Both the position numbers and the translations under genes were made by a program. The notes beneath the pieces were generated by a model. The model did not search any database. It was given only the letters and a program-made list of their open reading frames with translations, and had not been told where the DNA came from. From NCBI GenBank assembly GCA_021806185.1, contig JAJZXZ010000007.1, positions 1 through 13,343 of the forward strand: a stretch of DNA of 13,343 bases, written 5' to 3'. Of this stretch, positions 6,541 through 13,094 are shown piece by piece; positions within the stretch are counted from its first letter, which is position 1, and every line of letters begins with the position of its first letter. The stretch comes from Microcaldota archaeon (GTDB taxonomy: Archaea; Micrarchaeota; Micrarchaeia; Micrarchaeales; Micrarchaeaceae).

Positions 6541-6558
6541 TTTATTGCATTTATTGCA
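6541..6558 (+). repeat. Perfect tandem 9-base repeat in the ftsZ promoter
   Basis: TTTATTGCA occurs twice in direct succession (6541-6549 and 6550-6558), filling the space between the TATA box and the predicted transcription start. A regulator bound there would block polymerase, so it is a candidate operator. It could also be a chance duplication. Confidence 0.5.
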
Positions 6559-6567
6559 GGCGATAAA

Positions 6568-7632
6568 ATGAGCGACCTCGTTAACGACCTATTGGGACAA
6601 CCCAGCGGAAGCAGCACGACACCAACTGAAGACTTTAGTTCCTCGCAGATAAAGATTGTTACAGCCGGATTCGGCGGAGCTGGCTGCAACATAGTCAACC
6701 GGCTTATAAAGGCCGGGGTTAAGGGCACCGAATTCGTTGCTGTTAACACAGATGCGCAGCACTTCAAGATAATAGATGACAGGATCAAGAAGGTATTGAT
6801 AGGAAAGTCGCTAACAAGAGGGCTCGGAGCAGGCGGCGACCCGCAGATGGGCAGGAAGGCCGCAGAGATAGATAGGAACCTCATAGAGGAGGCGCTGTCA
6901 GGATCGCAGCTTGTATTCCTGTGCGGTGGAATGGGAGGCGGTACGGGAACAGGAGGCATATCCGTAGCCGCGCAGGTGGCGAAGGAGCAGGGCGCCATAG
7001 TAGTGGCAATGGTAACTTATCCGTTCGACCTCGAAAGGGTAAGGAAGGTGAAGGCGGAAGAGGGCATCCAGGAGCTTAGGAAGCATTGCGACAGCGTCAT
7101 AATACTGGACAACAACACCCTGGTGAGGCTTGTGCCGAACCTGCCGATGAACGAGGCATTCGCTCTGGCGGACTCGGTCCTGGCCAAGGCGATAGGCGGT
7201 CTTGTCTGGACAATAACGCAGCCAAGCATGATAAACATAGACTTTGCCGATGTGAGGAGCATAATGGTAGGCGGAGGCGTAGGCTTCATAGCGGTAGGGA
7301 CCGGAAGAGGCGCTGACAAAGTGAATTCTGCAGCCGAGGGAGTGCTGAAGAACAAGCTCCTTGACGTAGACTTCGAGGGTGCAAGCGGCGCGCTTGTCCA
7401 CATATCAGGCGGTTCATCGCTTACGATTGGCGACGCAGTCCATGCAGGTGAGATAATCACCGAGAGGATGGACCAGAAGGCCAACGTTAAGTGGGGCGCC
7501 AGGATAATCCCAGGTTACGAAGACCAGCTCGAGATCGTGGCAATAGTGACGGGTGTCAAGGGAGCGAGCATAGTAGGGAGGCTGGAGGAGAAGAAGCAGG
7601 AGTCTTACAGCGACCTTGAGATGATCGGCTGA
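6568..7632 (+). CDS. ftsZ: Cell division protein FtsZ (first of two)
   Basis: Tubulin-like GTPase that polymerises at mid-cell to form the division ring. The 354-residue protein has a 27-residue variable N-terminal tail, then the GTP-binding fold from QIKIVTAGFGGAGCNIVNRL (27-46). The tubulin signature is GGMGGGTGTGG (120-130), and the T7 catalytic loop that completes the neighbouring subunit's active site is NIDFADV (223-229). PFDLERVRK (152-160) is the form seen in archaeal FtsZ. A short linker ends in the acidic peptide SDLEMIG, a likely partner-binding tail. It is the first gene of a pair, 26 bases ahead of the second ftsZ start chosen here. Many archaea have FtsZ1 and FtsZ2; I cannot assign this one to either by eye. 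Confidence 0.96.
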   Translation: MSDLVNDLLGQPSGSSTTPTEDFSSSQIKIVTAGFGGAGCNIVNRLIKAGVKGTEFVAVNTDAQHFKIIDDRIKKVLIGKSLTRGLGAGGDPQMGRKAAEIDRNLIEEALSGSQLVFLCGGMGGGTGTGGISVAAQVAKEQGAIVVAMVTYPFDLERVRKVKAEEGIQELRKHCDSVIILDNNTLVRLVPNLPMNEAFALADSVLAKAIGGLVWTITQPSMINIDFADVRSIMVGGGVGFIAVGTGRGADKVNSAAEGVLKNKLLDVDFEGASGALVHISGGSSLTIGDAVHAGEIITERMDQKANVKWGARIIPGYEDQLEIVAIVTGVKGASIVGRLEEKKQESYSDLEMIG

Positions 7633-7647
7633 CCCGCATTGGCATTT

Positions 7648-7653
7648 AGGTGA
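7648..7653 (+). promoter_or_regulatory. Ribosome binding site deciding the second ftsZ start
   Basis: AGGTGA lies 5 bases before ATG 7659. It overlaps the in-frame GTG at 7650, which therefore is unlikely to be the start. Confidence 0.6.
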
Positions 7654-7658
7654 ATTCA

Positions 7659-8669
7659 ATGTTGGGAAACCATTCCGGGGAGGAATTCGTAGCTAAGCTT
7701 GCGGTAGTCGGTGTAGGCGGACAGGGCTGCAACCTTGTCAACAGGCTGTACAAGAACGGCATAAGGAGCGCAGACACCCTCCTTCTCAATACCGATGCAA
7801 AACACCTCGGAATAGTCAACGGGGACAAGAAGATACTGATAGGCAAGGATATAACCCACGGCCTTGGCGCCGGCGGCTTCCCCGAAGTAGCGGAGAAATG
7901 CGCGGAAGCGTCTAAGAACGAGATAGCAGAGGCGATAGAGGGCTACGACATGGTTTTCGTTGCGGCAGGAATGGGAGGAGGCACTGGCGGAGGCGCGGCT
8001 CCGGTCGTCGCCAAGATAGCCAAGGAGCAGGGTGCGCTGGTGGTCGCATTCGTGACCTATCCGTTCTCGCTGGAGAGGAGCAGGAAGAACAAGGCTGACT
8101 GGTCGCTCCAGCAGCTGGGAAAGCACGCAGACACAACCGTTGTGATAGAGAACGACCGAGTGCTGAGCTATGCACCAAATCTGCCTATGGAGAAGGCGTT
8201 CGAGCTTGTTGACAGCGTGGCGTGCAACGCCGTAAAGGGCATCGCAGACACCATAATGCTGCCCAGCCTGATAAACTTGGACTTTGCGGATGTGAGGGCT
8301 GTGATGCGCAGCGCAGGGACTGCTGTGATAAACCTTGGTTCAGGAAGCGGGCATGACAAGGTCGACAGGGCGATAAAATCAACGCTCACCCACCCGATGT
8401 TGAATGTAGACCTGCTTGGAGGCAAGAGTGCGCTTGTACATGTGGCTGGCGGCACCTCCCTTACGATACAGGAGGCGACGGCGATAGGCCAGGGGGTCAC
8501 AGAAGGCCTTGATGAAAGGGCTAACGTGATCTTCGGAGCAAGGCTGATTCCGGAGCTGAACGACCAGATAAGGGTGATGTCAATAGTTACAGGGGTAACC
8601 CCGAAATTCGGCCTAGGGATAGACAGAAACGCACCACCGCTAACCGACCTGAGCCTAGAGCTTATCTGA
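7659..8669 (+). CDS. ftsZ: Cell division protein FtsZ (second of two)
   Basis: Second tubulin-like division GTPase, 336 residues from ATG 7659 (a GTG at 7650 would add three residues but overlaps the ribosome binding site). It starts almost at once with the fold: KLAVVGVGGQGCNLVNRL (13-30). The signature loop reads GGGTGGG (106-112) where GGGTG-T/S-G is usual. The T7 loop NLDFADV (206-212) keeps both catalytic-type aspartates, so GTP hydrolysis is expected. PFSLERSRK (135-143) matches the first copy. The protein ends with the acidic peptide TDLSLELI, similar in place and character to the first FtsZ tail. Divergence from the first copy is large, so this is an old paralogue pair and not a recent duplication. 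Co-transcription with the first gene is likely. Confidence 0.95.
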   Translation: MLGNHSGEEFVAKLAVVGVGGQGCNLVNRLYKNGIRSADTLLLNTDAKHLGIVNGDKKILIGKDITHGLGAGGFPEVAEKCAEASKNEIAEAIEGYDMVFVAAGMGGGTGGGAAPVVAKIAKEQGALVVAFVTYPFSLERSRKNKADWSLQQLGKHADTTVVIENDRVLSYAPNLPMEKAFELVDSVACNAVKGIADTIMLPSLINLDFADVRAVMRSAGTAVINLGSGSGHDKVDRAIKSTLTHPMLNVDLLGGKSALVHVAGGTSLTIQEATAIGQGVTEGLDERANVIFGARLIPELNDQIRVMSIVTGVTPKFGLGIDRNAPPLTDLSLELI

Positions 8670-8694
8670 GCACGATTCGGACAAGCTATAATGC

Positions 8695-8715
8695 AATGGG
8701 CCAGGCCCACCCATT
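8695..8715 (+). terminator. Hairpin after the ftsZ pair, possible terminator
   Basis: AATGGG (8695-8700) pairs with CCCATT (8710-8715) around a 9-base loop that itself contains an alternative GGCC-based pairing. It lies 25 bases after the second ftsZ stop and ahead of the next promoter. Archaeal termination depends more on T-runs than hairpins, and no strong T-run follows. Confidence 0.3.
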
Positions 8716-8743
8716 TGAAGCTGGGATGAAGGCTTAGCGAAGG

Positions 8744-8750
8744 TATATAA
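8744..8750 (+). promoter_or_regulatory. TATA box of the aIF5A operon
   Basis: TATATAA predicts a start near 8773, about 105 bases before the aIF5A start codon. It is the only convincing box between the ftsZ genes and aIF5A. Confidence 0.6.
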
Positions 8751-8772
8751 GTTTTAATCAGGAACTACCTTC

Positions 8773-8878
8773 TGTTGTTCAAGATGACCAATCAGAATGC
8801 CGCTGTTGGAAGCACACCACTTAAGTTGTGGGGATGCTACCAATCGGGCTTGTAAACTAGAATGAAGCAGGTGAATAT
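8773..8878 (+). ncRNA. Structured leader or small RNA upstream of aIF5A
   Basis: The predicted transcript start leaves about 105 untranslated bases. They hold an imperfect hairpin at 8806-8843: TTGG/CCAA, AGCA/TGCT and CCAC/GTGG helices separated by small mismatches around a TTAAGTT loop. A 23-codon frame (ATG 8784 to TAA 8855) overlaps it. Its use of AAT, CAA and TTG differs from the neighbouring genes, which argues against a real small protein. It ends with the AGGTGA ribosome binding site (8869-8874) of aIF5A. It may be a regulatory leader, a small RNA, or neither. Confidence 0.4.
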
Positions 8879-9283
8879 GTGGGGGACGAGGTGACCATTG
8901 TATCGATGAAAGAGGTCAGGGTAGGCCGCTACATAATAATCGACGGCATACCGTGCAGGGTGGTCGATATAGAGACAAGCTCCCCTGGCAAGCACGGATC
9001 GGCAAAGATGCGCGTCACAGGCATAGGAATGTTCGACGGGCAGAAGAAAACGCTGCTCAAGCCGTCCAGCGCAGATGTTGAAGCGCCTGTGATAACCAAG
9101 AAGAAGGCGCAGGTGGTCTCAGTCGGTGACTCTACTGCGCAGCTCATGGATTCGGACACCTATGAGGTTTATGAACTGCCGCTTACCGATGAGTTCATGG
9201 GGAAGCTGAAGCCAGGCGCGACGGTCGAGGTCATGGAGGCGATGGGCAGGAGGGCGCTGTCGCGTACGTTGGGCAACGAGTGA
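8879..9283 (+). CDS. eif5a: Translation initiation factor aIF5A
   Basis: Ribosome-binding factor that helps peptide-bond formation at difficult sequences; active only after a conserved lysine is turned into hypusine or deoxyhypusine. The 134-residue protein has the SH3-like N-terminal domain with the modification loop SSPGKHGSAK (34-43; modified Lys38), then the OB-fold C-terminal domain from about residue 70. The start is GTG 8879, preceded by AGGTGA with a 4-base gap; ATG at codon 10 (8906) would leave almost the whole domain intact and cannot be excluded. It leads a five-gene operon: S24e follows after 4 bases, then S27ae, a membrane protease and a tRNA methyltransferase. Deoxyhypusine synthase is not in the window. 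Confidence 0.96.
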   Translation: MGDEVTIVSMKEVRVGRYIIIDGIPCRVVDIETSSPGKHGSAKMRVTGIGMFDGQKKTLLKPSSADVEAPVITKKKAQVVSVGDSTAQLMDSDTYEVYELPLTDEFMGKLKPGATVEVMEAMGRRALSRTLGNE

Positions 9284-9287
9284 TTCT

Positions 9288-9650
9288 GTGGAAGTAAGCA
9301 TACTATCAGACAAGAGCAATCCGAATACGAAGAGGCGTGAGATATCGTTCGCAGTCGTGCAGGACGACAAGACCGCATCGAGGGACGAGGTGAAGCGGGA
9401 GCTCTGCAAGAGGCTTAGCCTTGACCCTGAAACAACGATAATAACGCAGATGAAGCAGGAGTTCGGTATGAGGAGGAGCACAGGGGTGGCGCATTCGTAT
9501 GCATCAAAGGAGCAGATCGCCAGTGCAGAGCCGAAGTACCTGATTGAACGCTTATCAAAGAAGGGCAAGCCGAAAGCGGAGCAGGCAAAGGCAGAGGAGC
9601 CCAAGCAGGAAAAGGGCACGGAATCGGCCGGGCCCGAGAAGAAGGAGTGA
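9288..9650 (+). CDS. rps24e: Small-subunit ribosomal protein S24e
   Basis: Ribosomal protein of archaea and eukaryotes that joins the small subunit. Of 120 residues, about 1-91 form the family domain: NPNTKRREISFAV (11-23), SRDEVKRELCKRL (31-43), and FGMRRSTGVAHSYAS (59-73), the most conserved stretch. From about residue 90 the protein carries a tail of Lys, Glu, Ala and Pro with no hydrophobic core, probably disordered. The start is GTG 9288, 4 bases after the aIF5A stop. S27ae follows after 6 bases. S24e next to S27ae is the usual archaeal order; in many other archaea both sit beside rpo7 and spt4, which here lie about 3 kb downstream. Confidence 0.94.
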   Translation: MEVSILSDKSNPNTKRREISFAVVQDDKTASRDEVKRELCKRLSLDPETTIITQMKQEFGMRRSTGVAHSYASKEQIASAEPKYLIERLSKKGKPKAEQAKAEEPKQEKGTESAGPEKKE

Positions 9651-9656
9651 TGATTT

Positions 9657-9806
9657 ATGGCCGACAAGGGGCAGAAGCAGGCTAAGCAGTACAAGCCGGG
9701 GCGGGTGTGCCCAAAGTGCGGAAGGAGGATGGCTGAGCACCAGGATAGGTTCTCGTGCGGCAACTGCCATTACACCGAGTTTAAAGGTCATGAGAAGAAG
9801 GGATAG
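9657..9806 (+). CDS. rps27ae: Small-subunit ribosomal protein S27ae
   Basis: Zinc-binding ribosomal protein, the archaeal form of the part fused to ubiquitin in eukaryotes. At 49 residues it is a normal length for archaea. Two CxxC pairs bind zinc: CPKCG (18-22) and CGNC (34-37), with the family sequence [18 protein letters not shown] between and after them (25-42). A basic N-terminal extension (residues 2-13) should contact rRNA. ATG 9657 follows the S24e stop by 6 bases. The stop TAG at 9804-9806 leaves a 4-base gap to the next gene. Confidence 0.94.
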   Translation: MADKGQKQAKQYKPGRVCPKCGRRMAEHQDRFSCGNCHYTEFKGHEKKG

Positions 9807-9810
9807 CCTC

Positions 9811-10560
9811 ATGCCCCGGATCAAAAAGGGAAACGCGAGGCACGAGCGGCCTATAAGATATGCAGTATACGTCACCTTCCTTGTCCTTATAGTGCTGCTT
9901 TTCGAAACGTCCAGCCTTTACGCTGCAGGGAAGCTTGGCGAGAGCGCCTACCTGGTGTATGCGTCTATAGCGCAGTCGTTCGTATTCTCGTTCGTTGCCA
10001 TCGCGTACCTGTTTGCCAGCGGCAGGGGCCTGAAGCAGGCTGTAGCCAGGCTCGGCATGGCGAGGAAGCAGTGGAAGAATGTATACATAGCTTACGGCAT
10101 AGCCATATTCGCGGCCATATTCCTCCTTGAGATACTGCTCGGGCTCTTCCAGGCCATAACGGGCGTGCAGCTCCCGACCAACGTCGCTAAGCTGTTCAGC
10201 GGGCTGCCGCTCTACTTCCTGCTCTTCTCAGTCTTCATCGCCCCGATAAATGAGGAGATACTCTTCAGGGGATTCCTTGTGCCTGGCATAGGGAATGTGA
10301 TACTGTCTGGGCGGAAGAATGTGGGCAAGCGCACCGCGGCATACAAGAACGCGATGTGGGCCGGAATAATACTGAGCGCGCTGCTCTTCGGCGTGCTCCA
10401 TTATCTCTCGTATAATTCGATATCGGAGCTGATAGCCGCGTTCGTCTTCGGCATGATCGCCGGCTATGTAAGAATAAAGAAGGATTCGCTCTATCCGTCA
10501 ATAGTAGCCCACATCCTCGTCAACTTCCTCGGGTTGCTGGTTTTGGCGGTGCTTATATGA
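9811..10560 (+). CDS. CPBP-family intramembrane metalloprotease
   Basis: Member of the CAAX protease and bacteriocin-processing (CPBP/ABI) family, polytopic membrane proteins related to Rce1. From ATG 9811 it has 249 residues and several membrane segments (about 17-32, 50-70, 92-113, 132-147, 182-198, 205-220, 230-249). The catalytic motifs are all present: EEILFR (148-153), FGVLH (193-197) and HILVN (234-238), giving the two glutamates and two histidines needed. The basic N terminus should stay in the cytoplasm. An in-frame ATG at 9790 overlaps the S27ae coding end and is less likely. Its stop overlaps the next start as ATGA, so translation of the two is coupled. The substrate is unknown; its place in a translation operon offers no clear clue. 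Confidence 0.88.
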   Translation: MPRIKKGNARHERPIRYAVYVTFLVLIVLLFETSSLYAAGKLGESAYLVYASIAQSFVFSFVAIAYLFASGRGLKQAVARLGMARKQWKNVYIAYGIAIFAAIFLLEILLGLFQAITGVQLPTNVAKLFSGLPLYFLLFSVFIAPINEEILFRGFLVPGIGNVILSGRKNVGKRTAAYKNAMWAGIILSALLFGVLHYLSYNSISELIAAFVFGMIAGYVRIKKDSLYPSIVAHILVNFLGLLVLAVLI

Positions 10561-11237
10561 ACGAGCTAAGGGTCGTGGTAGTCGGGCCGATGTACCAGCA
10601 GAACCTTGGTTACATAGCCAGGGTGTCGAAGAACTTCGGCGTGGAGAGGCTGTTCATCGTGAGCCCGAGGTGCGATTACAAGGGCAAGGAGGCGATCAAA
10701 TACTCGAAGCATGCGAAGGAGCTGCTGCAGAACGCGAAGGTGCTAAGGTCGATAAAGGAAGCGACGAAAGGCACGTTCGTTGTCGGCACCACCGCATTGT
10801 GGAGGAAGACCGGCAAGGCCTTCTACAACGTGCACACGCCAGCATCGCTGGCGAAGCTGATCAGGAAGAACGGGATAAGCAGGGTCTCGCTGCTCTTAGG
10901 CAGGGACGACACCGGCCTCACGAAGGAGGAACTCACGGGGTGCGACGCCAGCGTCTTCATACCTACAAACGAGGATTACCAGGCGCTGAACATATCGCAT
11001 GCGCTTGCGATACTCCTTTACGTTTTTTCCGGTAATCGATGGAAAGGAGGGCCCGATGCGGCGGACAGCCGCGACATGGAGAAAATCGCCAGGCTGATAA
11101 AGGCATTTCTATTGAAAAGGAGGGACATCAGGGACAAGCGAGCGGTGTCTATGGCGCTGAAGCACGTGATAAGCAGGGCGTCCCCAACAAAAAAGGAGCT
11201 GAACGCGATATCGGTTGCGCTGTCGCCCAGGAAATAG
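10557..11237 (+). CDS. TrmJ-like SPOUT RNA 2'-O-methyltransferase
   Basis: Knotted methyltransferase of the TrmH/TrmJ group that uses S-adenosylmethionine to methylate a ribose in RNA; archaeal TrmJ acts on tRNA position 32, which I take as the likely target. The three SPOUT motifs are visible in 226 residues: GPMYQQNLGYIARVSKNFG (10-28, with Arg22), LLGRDDTGLTKEEL (113-126, where GRE is more common than GRD) and IPTNEDYQALNISHALAI (135-152). The C-terminal extension after about 160 is basic and helical, as in TrmJ. The ATG overlaps the upstream TGA by 4 bases (ATGA). It is the last gene of the operon and ends 4 bases before the convergent SepF stop. Confidence 0.9.
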   Translation: MNELRVVVVGPMYQQNLGYIARVSKNFGVERLFIVSPRCDYKGKEAIKYSKHAKELLQNAKVLRSIKEATKGTFVVGTTALWRKTGKAFYNVHTPASLAKLIRKNGISRVSLLLGRDDTGLTKEELTGCDASVFIPTNEDYQALNISHALAILLYVFSGNRWKGGPDAADSRDMEKIARLIKAFLLKRRDIRDKRAVSMALKHVISRASPTKKELNAISVALSPRK

Positions 11238-11241
11238 GCGC

Positions 11242-11622
11242 CTATCTTTTCGGTGCGGCCGCCTTCCTGCTCTTTATTATCTTGACCTTTGTCGGGGTCA
11301 GCAGTATCTTTGCATCGTCGAGCCTGGCTATGTCGCCATTGGTCTTCTGCACATAGTCCTTCAGCTTGTCTATCATGCCCTTGAGCGTGTTCGGCCTCTT
11401 TGCCATCTCAGATATGTTAAGCAGTATGATATTCTTCCTGCGCAGCTCGTCCTCTATGAGCGCAAGGTCAGATTCCTGCTGCAGCGCAACAGGCTTTATG
11501 TAAAAGTCTGCGGGTTCGTTCATAACGTCTACATTCTCCATCTCAGCAGAATTCATGTACTCCTCTACGTCCAGTTCCTTGGATGTGCCCAGCACACCGC
11601 CCAGCTTGTTGAAGATGCTCAT
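11242..11622 (-). CDS. sepF: SepF, membrane anchor of the FtsZ ring
   Basis: Archaeal SepF tethers FtsZ filaments to the membrane. The chosen start, ATG 11622-11620, gives 126 residues. The first dozen (MSIFNKLGGVLG) can form an amphipathic membrane-binding helix. A short acidic linker with DVEEYM (18-23) follows, then the SepF core with EPADFYIKPVAL (36-47), RRKNIILLNISEM (61-73), GDIARLDDAKILLTPTKVKI (96-115) and a basic end. An upstream in-frame ATG at 11655 would lie before the predicted transcription start near 11640, and the GGTGAT at 11626-11631 supports 11622. The gene stands alone, converging on the TrmJ-like gene and diverging from the DUF488 operon. Both partners, the FtsZ proteins, lie 2.6-5 kb upstream in this window. 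Confidence 0.92.
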   Translation of the reverse strand: MSIFNKLGGVLGTSKELDVEEYMNSAEMENVDVMNEPADFYIKPVALQQESDLALIEDELRRKNIILLNISEMAKRPNTLKGMIDKLKDYVQKTNGDIARLDDAKILLTPTKVKIIKSRKAAAPKR

Positions 11623-11625
11623 TCC

Positions 11626-11631
11626 ATCACC
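11626..11631 (-). promoter_or_regulatory. Ribosome binding site deciding the sepF start
   Basis: GGTGAT on the minus strand lies 3 bases before ATG 11622-11620. It supports this start over the in-frame ATG at 11655. Confidence 0.55.
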
Positions 11632-11662
11632 ATAGTCGCCAACAAAGTATAACATGTCTCTT

Positions 11663-11670
11663 TTTTAATA
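11663..11670 (-). promoter_or_regulatory. TATA element of sepF
   Basis: TATTAAAA on the minus strand predicts a start near 11640, an 18-base leader for the ATG at 11622. Confidence 0.45.
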
Positions 11671-11724
11671 CTTTCTCTTTTGCGGAAGCGAAGAAGCGAT
11701 GTTTCCCTGCGATGTCAAGCAAAG

Positions 11725-11733
11725 ATTAAAAAC
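11725..11733 (+). promoter_or_regulatory. TATA element of the DUF488 operon
   Basis: ATTAAAAAC lies about 26 bases before 11755, so the message would start at or just before the GTG at 11755 and 6 bases before the ATG at 11761. Confidence 0.45.
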
Positions 11734-11760
11734 ATACCATGATTATACTAAACGGTGCAA

Positions 11761-12120
11761 ATGATAAAGCTGAAGAGGGTGTATGAGCCCATAAGCGTGA
11801 CCGACGGGGAGCGCATACTCGTCGACAGGCTTTGGCCCAGAGGCATACGGCACAGTACGTCCAACATAGATATATGGGTAAAGAACGTCGCGCCGAGCAA
11901 AGAGCTGAGGAAGTGGTACGCTCATGATCCGAAGAAGTGGATGGGATTCAAGAAGCGGTACAAAAAGGAGCTGGACGGCAACAACGCCCTCAACAAGCTG
12001 ATACAGATAGTGCAGAATGCAGACCCGGTCACCTTCCTGTATTCGGCGAGGGACAATAGGCACAACAACGCAGTGGTGCTGCTCGATGTCGTCAAAAAGA
12101 GGATGAAAACAAAGGCGTAA
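11761..12120 (+). CDS. DUF488 (YeaO-like) protein
   Basis: Small soluble protein of a widespread family without an established reaction. The family hallmarks are clear: KRVYEP (5-10), ILVDRLWPRG (19-28), APSKELRKWYAHDPKKW (44-60) and the hydrophobic strand VTFLYSARD (90-98) followed by His101-Asn102. At 119 residues it is a normal length. ATG 11761 opens with the usual MIKLKRVY; a GTG at 11755 would add two residues and is possible because the promoter would allow a leaderless message there. The stop TAA shares its last base with the next gene's ATG, so it is the first gene of a coupled operon with the PIN protein, Rpo7 and Spt4. That company is unexpected, since the family is mostly bacterial. 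Confidence 0.88.
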   Translation: MIKLKRVYEPISVTDGERILVDRLWPRGIRHSTSNIDIWVKNVAPSKELRKWYAHDPKKWMGFKKRYKKELDGNNALNKLIQIVQNADPVTFLYSARDNRHNNAVVLLDVVKKRMKTKA

Positions 12121-12503
12121 TGGCGCGTTTTTTGGAGAATGTGATAGTAGACACAAGCAGCATACTCTTCGGCATAGCCGCCAAAAAGGACGTCTTCAGC
12201 ATAGCAAACAAGAGATTCAATGCACAGGTGCTTATATCAAGGGGCGTACTTGACGAGCTTTCGGGTATATCAAAGAACAAGGGCAAAAGGGGAGCATCCG
12301 CTCGCGCGGCTCTCGCACTGATAAGGGTTAAAAATGTTAAAGTGCATAAAGATAGAGGAAGCGTCGACTCCTGGATCGCCAGCACAGCCGCAAAGCATAA
12401 TAACACAGTCGTCATAACGAATGATACAGCTCTTTTCAGGAAGGTGAGGTCGGTAAACAGGAACGTTTTCAAGCTTTCAAGGAGCGGAACCCTAAGGAGA
12501 TGA
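12120..12503 (+). CDS. PIN-domain ribonuclease, Fcf1/VapC-like
   Basis: Single PIN domain, a metal-dependent RNase fold. The acidic residues that bind the metal are visible: VDTSSI (Asp11), LDELSGI (Glu46), VDSW (Asp83) and TNDTALF (Asn101-Asp102). The protein has 127 residues. In many archaea a PIN protein related to eukaryotic Fcf1/Utp23, implicated in ribosomal RNA processing, sits directly before rpo7 and spt4, and this gene holds that position. No antitoxin-like gene is adjacent, which argues against a VapC toxin. The ATG overlaps the DUF488 stop by one base, and its own stop overlaps the rpo7 start as ATGA. A basic tail (RSGTLRR) could contact RNA. Confidence 0.87.
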   Translation: MARFLENVIVDTSSILFGIAAKKDVFSIANKRFNAQVLISRGVLDELSGISKNKGKRGASARAALALIRVKNVKVHKDRGSVDSWIASTAAKHNNTVVITNDTALFRKVRSVNRNVFKLSRSGTLRR

Positions 12504-13090
12504 GTGAGAGATTGTACAGCATATACAGCGTAAAGGACATGTTCAAGATGCCGCCCGAGTACTTCGGAGAGGACATAGAGAAGGTAGCCACCACAATAAT
12601 ACAGAACAAATACGAGGGCAGGATAGACAAGGACATGGGCGTGGTGGTCGCCATATTCAATGTAAGGGACATAGGCGATGGGATGATATACCCAGGTGAT
12701 CCTGCAACGCATCATGAGGCGCAGTTCGACATACTCGCATACACGCCGCAGGTTGACGAGGTCGTTCCAGGGATGGTTACCGAGCTCGTGGAATTCGGCG
12801 CTTTCGTCAGGATAGGCCCGATGGACGGACTGGTCCACGTCTCGCAGATTGCCGGAGAGTTCCTAACCTTTGACAAGAAGAACCAGGCGTTCGTATCAAG
12901 GAAGAGCAGCATAAGCCTGAAGAAGGGCGACATCGTCTACGCAAAGGTCTCGACCGTGAGCATGAAGAACACGATAAAGGACTCGAAGGTAGCGCTTACG
13001 ATGAAGCCAGACGGCCTGGGCAGGCCCGAATGGGCAAACCTGGCAAGCGCAAGGGCGAGGGCAAGGAAGGGAGGCTCAAGGAAGAAGTGA
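12500..13090 (+). CDS. rpo7: DNA-directed RNA polymerase subunit Rpo7 (RpoE')
   Basis: Stalk subunit of archaeal RNA polymerase, homologous to eukaryotic Rpb7; with Rpo4 it guides the emerging RNA and aids promoter opening. Residues 1 to about 80 are the tip domain (YSIYSVKDMFKMPPEYFGED, 7-26; GDGMIYPGDPATHHEAQFD, 59-77). An S1-type RNA-binding domain follows from about 84 (VVPGMVTELVEFGAFVRIG, 88-106; DGLVHVSQI, 109-117; GDIVYAKV, 143-150). At 196 residues it is slightly longer than usual because of a basic Arg/Lys/Ala tail (183-196). It overlaps the PIN gene by 4 bases and is followed by spt4 after 4 bases. No Rpo4 gene is in the window, which is normal. Confidence 0.95.
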   Translation: MSERLYSIYSVKDMFKMPPEYFGEDIEKVATTIIQNKYEGRIDKDMGVVVAIFNVRDIGDGMIYPGDPATHHEAQFDILAYTPQVDEVVPGMVTELVEFGAFVRIGPMDGLVHVSQIAGEFLTFDKKNQAFVSRKSSISLKKGDIVYAKVSTVSMKNTIKDSKVALTMKPDGLGRPEWANLASARARARKGGSRKK

Positions 13091-13094
13091 TATT

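Noticed and set aside
8784..8855. 23-codon open frame as a real small protein
   Set aside because: Codon use differs from neighbours, no ribosome binding site precedes it, and it overlaps a hairpin that explains the sequence better.
8806..8870. Possible remnant of an IS605-type right end or guide RNA (hairpin with GGGGATGCT and later GAATGAAGC)
   Set aside because: The blocks occur in the opposite order from what I recall for such ends, no tnpA or tnpB remnant is present, and the resemblance is from memory.
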